Assembly (NCBI GenBank): GCA_029465975.1
Contig: CM055756.1
Coordinates: 4,466,362 to 4,530,361 of the forward strand
Length of the DNA stretch: 64,000 nucleotides
Direction of reading: 5' to 3'
Origin: Dallia pectoralis
Taxonomy: Eukaryota; Chordata; Actinopteri; Esociformes; Umbridae
The notes below the pieces were generated by a model that saw only the letters and a program-made list of their open reading frames with translations, did no database searches and had not been told where the DNA came from. The position numbers were made by a program, and so were the translations under genes. Positions 31,801-36,735 of the stretch are shown one piece after another (positions within the stretch are counted from its first letter, which is position 1; every line of letters begins with the position of its first letter).

Positions 31801-32627
31801 ACTCTGTGCATTAGCTCTGTGGCTGTGTTTGTCTGCCTGTCTCTGTGACTCTGTGCATTAGCTCTGTGGCTGTGTGTTTGTGTGCCTGTATCTGTGACTC
31901 TGTGCATTAGCTCTGTGGCTGTGTTTGTCTGCCTTTCTGACTCTGTGCGTTAGTTCTCTGTGTAGAACAGCTGGGTCACCTTAAAACTTCCTGTGTGTGT
32001 GTGTGTCATTATGTTACAGATAGAGTGATGGTCCTGGTTAACGGTCATTATGTTACAAATAGAGTGATGGTCCTGGTTAACGGTCATCATGTTACAGATA
32101 GAGTGATGGTCCTGGTTAACGGTCATCATGTTTGTAGATAAGGGCAGCACAGCAGTAGATGTGAAACCACTGACCGTCTGTTTGATGTCGGGGATGCCAA
32201 TACGAAACACCATCATGGCAATGTGGGCGTCCTCTGGCGGCGCGGTGCTAGAGCTACGCTCCCTCAGCCTCCTCTGCTGCTGATTGGCTGGCTGTTGGCG
32301 GGTGGGGCCAGGGTTGGATGAATAAGGGTTGGCTGTGTGACCGGGCCGAATCTGTCTGTCTCCTCCGGGTCGTCCAGCTATTTTGACCGATTGCCTGTAC
32401 CCCTCATCCCTTCCTTCTCGCCTGACTTCCTCCACTTCCTCCTCCTCTTCCTCTCCCTCCAGCTCTCCATTCTCCACATCCTCTCCTTCCTCTTCGCGGT
32501 CATCGTCGTCACCTTCCTCCTCCTCCTCCTCCTCCTCGTCCTCTGCCCCGGGATATAGATGCCGGGGGTTCCCCAGCATCCTGTGGCGATCCTCGTCACT
32601 GGAGAGGGAGCTGAGTGGCATTGTCAT
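4825..32627 (-). CDS. shank1: shank1, SH3 and multiple ankyrin repeat domains 1 (5' part, 11 exons)
   Basis: Shank1 is a master scaffold of the excitatory postsynaptic density; its PDZ domain binds GKAP/SAPAP and its SAM domain polymerises (family knowledge). Eleven minus-strand exons can be joined with canonical GT/AG borders and consistent phases, giving about 595 codons with no stop: acidic N-terminus, SPN domain, ankyrin repeats, then a Ser/Arg/Gly-rich linker. The paralogue call rests on SHANK1-type linker motifs: ESPKYA, RANSD, LPDWM and SPRGARTRSPSRGR. The SHANK2 and SHANK3 linkers as I remember them differ. The gene continues left of position 1, where SH3, PDZ and SAM exons are expected. 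The introns are heavily loaded with minisatellites and transposon remnants. The exon chain is read directly from sequence; the name comes from recalled family similarity. Teleosts may have two shank1 copies, and I cannot say which this is. Confidence 0.93.
5073..6100 (+). mobile_element. Tc1/mariner element remnant with long inverted terminal regions
   Basis: The left end (AAGCCTACGCACCCCTGG..., with AAATGCCAGGTTTTTGTGAT) and the right part around 5900-6100 (ttcaacaaagtattagttta, gtgtgcacacttaa, then gacatgatttatctttgta) are the two halves of a common fish Tc1 family with long inverted repeats. A defective transposase lies between. Exact ends are approximate because the right end is diverged. 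Its left end lies close to the shank1 exon 11 acceptor. Confidence 0.8.
5365..5892 (+). pseudogene. Tc1-type transposase, truncated
   Basis: The frame shows the catalytic neighbourhoods of a Tc1 DDE transposase: WSDET (first Asp), FQHDNNPKH (second Asp) and SPDLNPTEHLWGDLE (third acidic position). About 50 residues that normally lie between the first and second Asp blocks are missing, the N-terminal DNA-binding region is not open in this frame, and no proper ATG start is present. It is therefore inactive. Confidence 0.85.
6198..6460. repeat. 51-bp minisatellite, 5 copies
   Basis: Five near-identical 51-bp units starting tcacccagtgccatcagcat; only the end of the unit varies (attgtg/attgag). 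Because 51 is a multiple of 3, both strands stay open; no gene is implied. Confidence 0.95.
6461..6957. other. AT-rich intronic sequence, nothing recognised
   Basis: About 500 bp of AT-rich single-copy sequence within the shank1 intron between exons 10 and 11. I see no splice-bounded open frame and no known element. Confidence 0.4.
6958..7376. repeat. 15-bp minisatellite (ttagaggcacatgaa), about 28 copies
   Basis: Variants differ at the last four bases (atgaa, acgaa, attaa, acaaa). The array is imperfect at both ends. It is intronic in shank1. Confidence 0.95.
7377..8478. other. intronic single-copy sequence, possible old repeats
   Basis: About 1.1 kb without a supported gene. Near 7700-7760 a segment resembling a Pol III B-box (gttcgtaccc) could be a SINE head, but I could not find a matching A-box or tail, so it is not called. 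8000-8330 has no recognisable family. Confidence 0.3.
8479..8547. repeat. two adjacent perfect hairpins
   Basis: Arms 8479-8495 and 8501-8517 are a perfect 17-bp inverted repeat (tgacactgagtaactgt) with the 5-nt loop gaacg. Arms 8515-8527 and 8535-8547 are a perfect 13-bp inverted repeat (tcacaattttcaa) with a 7-nt loop. The two structures share three bases. Confidence 0.9.
8937..9098. repeat. GA-rich microsatellite with internal (TA)n
   Basis: Mixed (GA)n, (GACA)n and a short (TA)n run, 75 bp downstream (on the sense strand) of the shank1 exon 10 donor. Confidence 0.9.
9172..9344 (-). CDS. shank1: shank1 coding exon 10: SHANK1-specific linker
   Basis: 2 nt plus 57 codons. It starts VPFLESPKYAPQRGESAPRS and includes FLRANSDNSMNLPDWMALPN. 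The VPF..SPKYA and LRANSD.SM.LPDWM blocks are what separates SHANK1 from its paralogues as I recall them. The acceptor is TCCCAG|TAC and the donor CAG|GTAGAG, phase 0. The following intron (5016-9171) carries a Tc1 element and several arrays. Confidence 0.93.
9570..9636 (-). CDS. shank1: shank1 coding exon 9: end of ankyrin domain
   Basis: 22 codons plus 1 nt: VAVMSGHFELGEIIKNHRDT then DV. It corresponds to the SHANK VAVIAGNFEL..I..H motif that closes the ankyrin domain. The acceptor is TTTCAG|GTG and the donor GTAG|GTAAGT, phase 1, completed by the next exon. Confidence 0.95.
9838..10290 (-). mobile_element. Tc1-family transposase remnant
   Basis: Read on the minus strand this segment retains blocks of a widespread fish Tc1 transposase gene: the equivalent of HGCGCIMLWG at about 10080-10110, a glycine/lysine-rich stretch, and the region around 9930-10010. 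Many indels break the frame. It sits in the shank1 intron between exons 8 and 9. 10290-10780 looks single-copy. Confidence 0.8.
10782..10859 (-). CDS. shank1: shank1 coding exon 8: last ankyrin repeats
   Basis: 26 codons, phase 0 at both ends: ESCARILLYRGANKDTKNNS then EQTPFQ, continuing the ankyrin pattern (ARILLYRGA...K...QTPFQ). The acceptor is ATACAG|GAA and the donor CAG|GTAACT. The intron to exon 7 is only 119 bp and contains a SINE/LINE tail-like motif. Confidence 0.95.
10912..10956 (+). repeat. fish SINE/LINE 3'-tail motif
   Basis: The segment aagtcgctctggataagagc followed by atctgccaaatga matches the 3'-tail motif shared by many fish SINEs and their partner LINEs. No 5' tRNA-like head is visible, so it is a fragment. 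It sits in the 119-bp intron between shank1 exons 7 and 8. Confidence 0.5.
10979..11095 (-). CDS. shank1: shank1 coding exon 7: ankyrin repeats
   Basis: 39 codons, phase 0 at both ends: ACQNGNSQHLEHLLFYGADS, then TSQNASGNTALHICALYNK. HLEHLLFYGA and NASGNTALHICALYN are near-invariant in SHANK proteins. The acceptor is CCCAG|GCC and the donor AAG|GTAGCC. The preceding intron (11096-12665) consists largely of CA-rich repeats. Confidence 0.96.
11283..12105. repeat. 30-bp minisatellite grading into CA-rich repeat
   Basis: Seven 30-bp units containing cacacgcatgtgaaaacgca at 11283-11500, followed by (CA)n/(ACAA)n tracts interspersed with gcatgtgaaacgcacac. Fills most of the intron between shank1 exons 6 and 7. 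Long frames here on either strand are artefacts. Confidence 0.95.
12257..12445. repeat. degenerate G-rich repeat (gtgagacggg, gtgaggc)
   Basis: Irregular 10-13-bp units dominated by gtgagacgggg/gtgaggctgg, G-rich on the plus strand. In the intron between shank1 exons 6 and 7. Confidence 0.85.
12541..12660. repeat. CA-rich microsatellite next to shank1 exon 6 donor
   Basis: (CA)n with cgca interruptions ending a few bases from the donor of exon 6 (GTAGGC at 12665-12660). Confidence 0.85.
12666..12833 (-). CDS. shank1: shank1 coding exon 6: ankyrin repeats
   Basis: 56 codons, phase 0 at both ends. It encodes NLLSLGASPDYKDRRGLTPL, then YHTVLTGGDTSCCETLLYHH and RDENGWDETHQ, matching the SHANK SPDYKD, GLTPL and DENGW blocks. 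The acceptor is CCTTAG|AAC, with a rather purine-rich upstream region. A 79-bp tandem duplication begins over this acceptor, so near-copies of the acceptor and the first 17 exon bases lie further upstream at 12896, 12975 and 13054. Confidence 0.93.
12817..13075. repeat. 79-bp tandem duplication overlapping a shank1 exon acceptor
   Basis: The 17-bp block cccagagacagcaggtt (12817-12833) is the first 17 nt of shank1 exon 6 on the plus strand. It recurs at 12896, 12975 and, with one change, 13054, each followed by ctag(agg), so each copy keeps an AG acceptor context. Spacing is exactly 79 bp. The rest of the unit is intron sequence with acac runs. Confidence 0.9.
13084..13180. repeat. (CA)n microsatellite
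   Basis: CA-rich tract with short taa and cca interruptions in the intron between shank1 exons 5 and 6. Confidence 0.85.
13237..13391 (-). CDS. shank1: shank1 coding exon 5: ankyrin repeats
   Basis: 155 nt; the first 2 nt complete the Glu codon split after exon 4 (GETPLTL). The translation includes ETPLTLSVQCEPGGGEAIRV, LGGAHLDFRAKDGLTPLHKA and ends SSLL. The ankyrin TPLHKA signature is clear. The donor is CTG|GTAAAC, phase 0. The stretch CEPGGGEAIRV differs from the mammalian sequence as I remember it, but length and frame are kept. Confidence 0.94.
13392..13955. other. intronic single-copy sequence
   Basis: About 560 bp upstream of shank1 exon 5 on the sense strand; no further exon or element recognised. 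Confidence 0.4.
13956..15051. repeat. GATGGATA-type minisatellite, units of 24 and 32 bp
   Basis: Repeats of gatggatagatggagatata plus tata, with an extra gatggata step in some units and a g-for-a variant (ataggtgg). It fills most of the intron between shank1 exons 4 and 5, and its edge is 8 bp from the exon 4 donor. Open frames of 300-400 codons on the minus strand are artefacts; one even reads through exon 4. Confidence 0.96.
15059..15167 (-). CDS. shank1: shank1 coding exon 4: first ankyrin repeat
   Basis: 36 codons plus 1 nt, starting ASLKKFMDYIQSGSVDKMSK and reaching KGLDPNYQDPDTG. It is the start of the ankyrin domain (LDKGLDPNY is a SHANK hallmark). The acceptor is TTACAG|GCC. The donor is GGAG|GTAAAT at 15058-15053, phase 1. 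A 1.1-kb minisatellite begins 8 bp inside the following intron. Confidence 0.95.
15235..15430. repeat. imperfect tandem repeat, about 4 copies
   Basis: Units containing acagctaactacacagagtc then agtacacacaccatgacaca, about 45-60 bp long, in the 316-bp intron between shank1 exons 3 and 4. Confidence 0.85.
15484..15555 (-). CDS. shank1: shank1 coding exon 3: SPN to ankyrin connector
   Basis: 24 codons, phase 0 at both ends, encoding FRYKTRVYKQTNLDEKQLAK followed by LHTK. This is the invariant SHANK segment between the SPN fold and the first ankyrin repeat. The acceptor CTAG|TTT and donor AAG|GTACTG are canonical. It is separated from exon 2 by a 283-bp intron. Confidence 0.95.
15839..16042 (-). 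CDS. shank1: shank1 coding exon 2: main part of SPN domain
   Basis: 68 codons, phase 0 at both ends. The acceptor is CCCTACAG|AAG and the donor GAG|GTATGT. The translation opens KCLRFDPDATVWKAKQQVLC and contains LNYGLFQPATDG, FLEEERLLREYPQSFEKG and the end PYLE. This is the highly conserved core of the SPN domain and continues exactly from IPDIKQT of exon 1. The intron separating it from exon 1 is 16.1 kb. Confidence 0.96.
16205..16925. repeat. (CTGT)n compound microsatellite
   Basis: Long (tctg)n runs alternating with cagtctgaaagtctgt blocks. The larger segment (about 16385-16660) is repeated in shortened form at 16690-16920. Lies just upstream, on the sense strand, of shank1 exon 2. Confidence 0.95.
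16926..17699. other. intronic sequence with short CT-rich tract
   Basis: Single-copy intron with a CT-rich run at about 17178-17226 and a (GT)n at 17630-17652; nothing else seen. Confidence 0.4.
17700..18206. repeat. polypurine minisatellite (gggagagacgggagaga)
   Basis: About 500 bp almost wholly purine on the plus strand, with irregular 10-20-bp units (gggagagac, gggagagaaaag). Pyrimidines occur mostly as a single c per unit. Such tracts can form triplex DNA. Confidence 0.93.
18207..19017. other. intronic single-copy sequence
   Basis: About 800 bp with a short CA-rich patch at 18280-18350; no gene or element recognised. Confidence 0.4.
19018..19246. repeat. polypyrimidine (CT-rich) tract
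   Basis: Irregular ctctctcttcctctctc sequence on the plus strand, about 230 bp. Confidence 0.85.
19397..23320. repeat. 3.9-kb 17/18-bp minisatellite (cctgttcacctcttgtt family)
   Basis: About 225 units organised in homogeneous blocks of variant type: gttcacc, cttcacc, 18-bp ccctgttcacc, gttgacc and gtagacc, then about 67 copies of 18-bp ccctgttcgcctcttgtt (20346-21560), then the same order of types again, then a long gttgacc block (21925-22890) with a five-unit gtgacc patch. 18-bp blocks keep a reading frame open, explaining frames up to 502 codons; these are artefacts. It lies in shank1 intron 1. Confidence 0.97.
23405..23607. repeat. 45-bp minisatellite, left part (interrupted by LTR element)
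   Basis: About 4.5 copies of a 45-bp unit containing gtatgtatataatatatagt and tgtcctacacctgt. The array is broken at 23608 by the LTR element and resumes at 26420. Confidence 0.96.
23608..23975 (-). repeat. 3' LTR of the element
   Basis: 368 bp; one terminal base differs from the 5' LTR (TGCC versus TGTC on the plus strand). Bordered inside by the polypurine tract and outside by the GTATA duplication. Confidence 0.93.
23673..23678 (-). terminator. ATTAAA poly(A) signal of the 3' LTR
   Basis: ATTAAA on the minus strand downstream of the TATA box in the LTR; the copy in the 5' LTR is at 26116-26121. Supports the minus orientation. Confidence 0.55.
23976..23987 (-). other. polypurine tract of the LTR element
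   Basis: AAGTGGGGGTAC on the minus strand, directly abutting the TGTCACGA start of the 3' LTR: the expected plus-strand priming site. Confidence 0.75.
24073..25089 (-). pseudogene. repeat-coded open frame inside the LTR element
   Basis: A 338-codon frame made of about 19 copies of a 9-residue ARAPRASSP-like unit followed by 8-residue MAETTPPE/MAAATPPE units. It ends shortly before the polypurine tract. It lacks an ATG at its beginning (first in-frame ATG is within the MAETTPPE block), and a 377-codon frame is open on the opposite strand because the 27- and 24-bp units are multiples of three. Possibly a relic of a gag or accessory frame overtaken by tandem expansion; I do not claim it is translated. 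Confidence 0.35.
24235..25080. repeat. 24-bp and 27-bp minisatellites inside the LTR element
   Basis: 24235-24500: 24-bp units ending in cgccatttcaggcggcgt, with two flavours (ggcggcggc, then gtagtct). 24510-25080: 27-bp units with acgctctgggagctctggca, in two flavours (ggtg then gagg). GC-rich, unlike the surrounding intron. Confidence 0.95.
25195..25475. repeat. tandem repeat inside the LTR element (tcatgctgagggggaggg)
   Basis: Units of about 40-50 bp alternating gccactcgtcgacacgc and cgactccaaggc, 6-7 copies; G-rich tracts (gaggggga). Confidence 0.9.
26051..26419 (-). repeat. 5' LTR of the element
   Basis: 369 bp. TGTCACGA...TCGTGACA termini. Differs from the 3' LTR at about five positions, including one C in the run near 26220 and a small cluster near 26250. 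Confidence 0.93.
26314..26319 (-). promoter_or_regulatory. TATA box of the 5' LTR
   Basis: GGGTTATAAAGGG on the minus strand, about 100 bp into the LTR; the same sequence occurs in the 3' LTR at 23870-23875. Confidence 0.65.
26420..27155. repeat. 45-bp minisatellite, right part, about 16 copies
   Basis: Same unit as at 23405-23607, in the same orientation, resuming right after the LTR element's target duplication. Confidence 0.96.
27156..28231. other. intronic single-copy sequence
   Basis: About 1.1 kb of shank1 intron 1 with no recognised element, array or splice-bounded frame. Confidence 0.45.
28232..29757. repeat. 62-bp minisatellite, about 24.6 copies, with higher-order pattern
   Basis: Unit contains gtacgcactattagataagg, agtggtctaatataacatgt and a variable segment (tatacatatgtgg, taaacatatatgg, tatacatatatgg). 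The variant order repeats in groups of about five (310 bp). Confidence 0.96.
29758..30854. other. intronic single-copy sequence with short CA tract
   Basis: Contains an impure CA/CG repeat at about 29838-29876; nothing else recognised. Confidence 0.4.
30855..31945. repeat. 47-bp minisatellite, about 23 copies
   Basis: Unit contains gtgcattagctctgtggctg and tgtttgtctgcctgtctctg. Three units carry the longer variant tgtgtgtttgtgtgcctg (about 31210, 31683 and 31872). Confidence 0.96.
32010..32132. repeat. 39-bp tandem repeat, 3 copies
   Basis: Unit contains gttacagatagagtgatggt then cctggttaacggtcat; ends about 40 bp from the shank1 exon 1 donor (on the intron side). Confidence 0.9.
32175..32627 (-). 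CDS. shank1: shank1 coding exon 1: ATG, acidic tract, start of SPN domain
   Basis: 151 codons. The ATG at 32627-32625 lies in a good context (gccATGa). Residues about 28-72 are a strongly acidic Glu/Asp stretch encoded by GAG/GAA/GAC runs. Residues about 124-151 (RSSSTAPPEDAHIAMMVFRI, then GIPDIKQT) match the start of the SHANK N-terminal (SPN) domain, which has a ubiquitin-like fold and binds Rap/Ras GTPases in this family. The donor is ACG|GTCAGT at 32174-32169, phase 0. A pyrimidine-rich acceptor (CTCCTCAG) just upstream suggests the exon starts at 32678 with 51 nt of 5' UTR; an upstream non-coding exon would then lie further right. Confidence 0.9.
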
Positions 32628-32665
32628 GGCGACAGGAAGGGTGGTACCAATGACAGTGGCATCAT
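32624..32665 (-). other. short upstream ORF overlapping the shank1 start codon
   Basis: Two tandem ATG codons at 32665-32660 open a 13-codon frame (MMPLSLVPPFLSP). Its TGA overlaps the shank1 ATG as ATGA. It lies in the presumed 5' UTR part of the exon (32628-32678). Such an overlapping upstream ORF could lower initiation at the main start or feed it by reinitiation. That is inference: there is no conservation evidence here, and the transcript start is unknown. Confidence 0.45.
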
Positions 32666-32678
32666 TCCAGGAGACTCA

Positions 32679-33589
32679 CTGAGGAGTAGAAGAGCGGAGA
32701 TGGTCAAATCAGAGACAGGAAACAATGCCTGTATGCTTAAAACACGGTGAGCGTAAAGTTCAATTGGAATTGCTGTTATTTATTTCAGTGTACTTTACCC
32801 TTAATTTGACTATATTTCCCACTTGGTTTCACAGTGTAAACACGTGTTTGCCTTACCGACACGGCCTTTAAATTGAAAGGGGTAGAGAGAGAGAAGCAAA
32901 GAGAGAAATAGTTCCAAGGACAGTCCCAGGAAATGTGCCAGAAGCTCTAGCATCTCCTCAAGGCCAAGGCCAGGGTTCCTGCACCTTTTCAGTGTCACTA
33001 TATGTTACTGCTTCATTCATCTGTTCTTCAAGCCCTCAGATGTAAATATCATTGCAATCGATCAATCTCTCCCGCGTCCATCTATGTTCTGTAACCCAAA
33101 ACTGTGTTAAATAATACAGCCTGGCTTCCTGGAATTACATCCCAAGTACTATAACGACACACCGTCAACTGCAGCGGACTGACACGCAAAATAGAGCGGC
33201 ACTAAAAATACTCCAGAGCCGCTGCACTTTAGAATATACCATCTGCAGACAGGCCTGCTCTGCACACACACTCTTCGGACTAGACAATATCACTTTATAG
33301 TACCATGGGAAATGTGTTTCAGTATCACCTCTCAGAGAGAGCAACTGCAGACACCATGTGGACGGTCCTGCTCAGTTCATGCTGGATACCAAACAGCAAG
33401 CAACTTTCACCATCAAGTGAACTCTATCAGCAATGACCACAGAGGCAACCACGTCCGAAATACGCGTGGCAGCTCTTCTATTGAGCTATCACCCGTGATG
33501 AATTTGACTGGAAAACAAATATGATCAGAAACTAGTGTGTAAGTGTGTGTATGTGTAAGTGTGTGTGTGTGTGTGTGCATGTTTGTGTA
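32679..33589. other. sequence upstream of shank1 exon 1; no feature called
   Basis: About 900 bp to the right of (upstream of) the first coding exon. It should hold intron or 5' flank; I could not identify a promoter or non-coding exon from sequence alone. Ends with a (GT)n run at 33535-33600. Confidence 0.3.
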
Positions 33590-33599
33590 TGTATGTATG

Positions 33600-33870
33600 T
33601 ATTGTATTTGTTTAACACCATATAAGTAAACGATTGACTTGTTAAAAGTGTAGATAATGTACATTTTCGCACTGTTATGCCAGCGTATGTCACGTGACGT
33701 GCTCTGTTATGATCACGTGACAATTCTAACATGGCGCATGTAGTACGTCTGGACTCCATTCATACGACCCGGATTCATACTATATAGAACATACTTTTTT
33801 AACGGTCGCAAAGTACGATCTAATTTAAATGTAGTACGTACTCACATGGTACGCGATTTAAGACGCAGCC
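33600..33870. mobile_element. possible DNA-transposon remnant
   Basis: Phrases such as cattcatacgacccggattc, tcatactatatagaacatac and gcgatttaagacgcagcc resemble non-autonomous DNA elements common in fish genomes. Two CACGTGA palindromes lie at about 33690 and 33714. No clear terminal repeats found. Confidence 0.3.
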
Positions 33871-33910
33871 ATATACTCTGAGGGAGAGAGGGAAGACTTC
33901 AGGATAAAAG

Positions 33911-34482
33911 ACGGTGACAGAGCCAACACATGTGAGTACGTGCCACACAGAGACAAAGTGTGGGGTGACAGAGCCAACACATGTGAGTACGTGCCACACA
34001 GAGACAAAGTGTGGAGTGACAGAGCCAACACATGTGAGTACGTGCCACACAGAGACAAAGTGTGGGGTGACAGAGCCAACACATGTGAGTACGTGCCACA
34101 CAGAGACAAAGTGTGGAGTGACAGAGCCAACACATGTGAGTACGTGCCACACAGAGACAAAGTGTGGGGTGACAGAGCCAACACATGTGAGTACGTGCCA
34201 CACAGAGACAAAGTGTGGGGTGACAGAGCCAACACATGTGAGTACGTGCCACACAGAGACAAAGTGTGGGGTGACAGAGCCAACACATGTGAGTACGTGC
34301 CACACAGAGACAAAGTGTGGAGTGACAGAGCCAACACATGTGAGTACGTGCCACACAGAGACAAAGTGTGGGGTGACAGAGCCAACACATGTGAGTACGT
34401 GCCACACAGAGACAAAGTGTGGAGTGACAGAGCCAACACATGTGAGTACGTGCCACACAGAGACAAAGTGTGGGGTGACAGA
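33911..34482. repeat. 51-bp minisatellite, 11 copies
   Basis: Unit contains gacagagccaacacatgtga and gtacgtgccacacagagaca, with a single ggggtg/ggagtg alternation. All frames open through periodicity. Confidence 0.97.
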
Positions 34483-34992
34483 TCCGAAATGATGAGAAAG
34501 CAGGGAGAAACAGGGGTGACTAGGAAGACAGTGTGACAACAAAAAGAAAATGAGAGACAGAGGATGCAGAAATAGAGATAGACAGAGGACCCAGAGATAG
34601 AGGGAGACGGACAGAGGGCACATAAAGATAGATTAAGTGTCTGGATGAAGGACACGGAGAGGGCAGGTTGGCAGCCTGTCAGAAAGCTGACTAACTGGGA
34701 ATGGTACAAAATAATTGATATTTTGCATAGTGCTGAGTAATGAAAGATACAGAGAAGAAGAGGCGCAGATAACAGAGAGACAACCGGCAGAACGGGAGTC
34801 GCCAAGAACTAAGGAAGAGCGACACGGAAGTGAGGGGGCGTTAGGAGAGTACACAGGATCAGTTTCAGGTGAGGATTTGGAACAAGGAGACAAGGACTGG
34901 GCCAGCAGGGAAAGAGAGAGTTAAAAAAAAGAGAAAAAAACATGGCAGATGCGATTAGAGATGGAGAGGTGAACAAAGGCTAATATAATATA

Positions 34993-35390
34993 AGAGACTG
35001 GCTGTGAGGGAGTTAGAGAGAGAAAGGGGGAGAGGGGGGCGTGAGGAAGGGACTGGCTGTGAGGGAGTTATAGAGAGAAAGGGGGAGAGGGGGGCGTGAG
35101 GAAGGGACTGGCTGTGAGGGAGTTATAGAGAGAAAGGGGGAGAGGGGGGCGTGAGGAAGAGACTGGCTGTGAGGGAGTTAGAGAGAGAAATGGGAAGAGG
35201 AGGGCGTGAGGAAGAGACTGGCTGTGAGGGAGTTATAGAGAGAAAGAGGAAGAGGAGGGCGTGAGGAAGAGACTGGCTGTGAGGGAGTTAGAGAGAGAAA
35301 GAGGAAGAGGAGGGTGTGAGGAAGAGACTGGCTGTGATGGAGTTATAGAGAAAGAGGAAGAGGAGGGTGTGAGGAAGAGGCTGGGAACGA
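34993..35390. repeat. 55-bp purine-rich minisatellite, about 7 copies
   Basis: Unit contains gactggctgtgagggagtta and agagggggagaggggggcg; the last copies are more diverged. Confidence 0.93.
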
Positions 35391-35924
35391 AGTGAGAAGG
35401 GCCATGAATGTGGATAGAACAGGAACAGAGAGAATCAGAGAGAAGAGACTGCGTGAACAGGTTAACTGGGGTGGACGCTGAAGGAGGACAAGTGGGCGGT
35501 TATCTGAGGAAAATGAGAGGGAAATATGCTAATCCAGTTTAAAGAGAGAAGTCATGATGACTCACCCATAAATAATACCTAGATGAGCGTGCCTGCCCTG
35601 CGTCGATGAGAAGAGATGGAAGAGAAGGAGATATGGATTAGATTAGAAATTGTTGCCACTAGCGATAAAGATCTCTCCCGCTGCTTATCTCCGCCTAACA
35701 CAGACCTCAAACTGTCTCCGGTGGAACTCCGCAATTTAGTTCAGGTCACTATGTAACTGTACTAAGGTCGCAGCGGAAATATTGTAATATTAATCACTTA
35801 AACTCTTCAAAATGTATATTTCTGAAAGATTTTGCTTTTATGCAACTACATTCTGAAAGATAATAAACAAGCACTTACATTTAGAATTCTTAGAGAAACA
35901 GGCAAAAGATCAAATTCAGATCAG
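35391..35924. other. single-copy sequence, nothing recognised
   Basis: About 530 bp with no gene, array or element visible. Confidence 0.4.
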
Positions 35925-36735
35925 GTTTGTTTAATATAAGTGTTGCTTGTCATATAGTTACACGTGCACAGGTGTGTTTAATATAAGTGTTGCTTGTCAT
36001 ATAGTTACACGTGCACAGGTGTGTTTAATATAAGTGTTGCTTGTCATATAGTTACACGTGCACAGGTGTGTTTAATATAAGTGTTGGTTGTCATATAGTT
36101 ACACGTGCACAGGTGTGTTTAATATAAGTGTTGCTTGTTATATAGTTACACGTGCACAGGTTTGTCTAATATAAGTGTTGCTTGTCATATAGTTACACGT
36201 GCACAGGTGTGTTTAATATAAGTGTTGCTTGTCATATAGTTACACGTGCACAGGTGTGTTTAATATAAGTGTTGCTTGTCATATAGTTACACGTGCACAG
36301 GTGTGTTTAATATAAGTGTTGGTTGTCATATAGTTACACGTGCACAGGTGTGTTTAATATAAGTGTTGGTTGTCATATAGTTACACGTGCACAGGTGTGT
36401 TTAATATAAGTGTTGCTTGTCATATAGTTACACGTGCACAGGTGTGTTTAATATAAGTGTTGGTTGTCATATAGTTACACGTGCACAGGTGTGTTTAATA
36501 TAAGTGTTGCTTGTCATATAGTTACACGTGCACAGGTTTGTCTAATATAAGTGTTGCTTGTCATATAGTTACACGTGCACAGGTGTGTTTAATATAAGTG
36601 TTGGTTGTCATATAGTTACACATGCACAGGTTTGTTTAATATAAGTGTTGGTTGTCAGATAGTTACACGTGCACAGGTTTGTTTTATATAAGTGTTGGTT
36701 GTCAGATAGTTACATGTGCACAGGTTTGCTTCCCG
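35925..36735. repeat. 47-bp minisatellite, about 17 copies
   Basis: Unit contains tttaatataagtgttgcttg and tcatatagttacacgtgcac. Variants (ggttg for gcttg; ttgtct for gtgttt) recur in order, indicating multi-unit duplication. Confidence 0.96.

Noticed and set aside
4825..32627. Assignment to SHANK2 or SHANK3 instead of SHANK1
   Set aside because: The linker blocks SPKYA, RANSD.SM.LPDWM and SPRGAR.RSPSRGR fit SHANK1 as I know it; the corresponding linkers of the other two differ.
33680..33730. Pair of CACGTGA motifs as a shank1 promoter
   Set aside because: They lie in sequence resembling a dispersed fish DNA element, about 1 kb from the coding exon and with no other promoter evidence.
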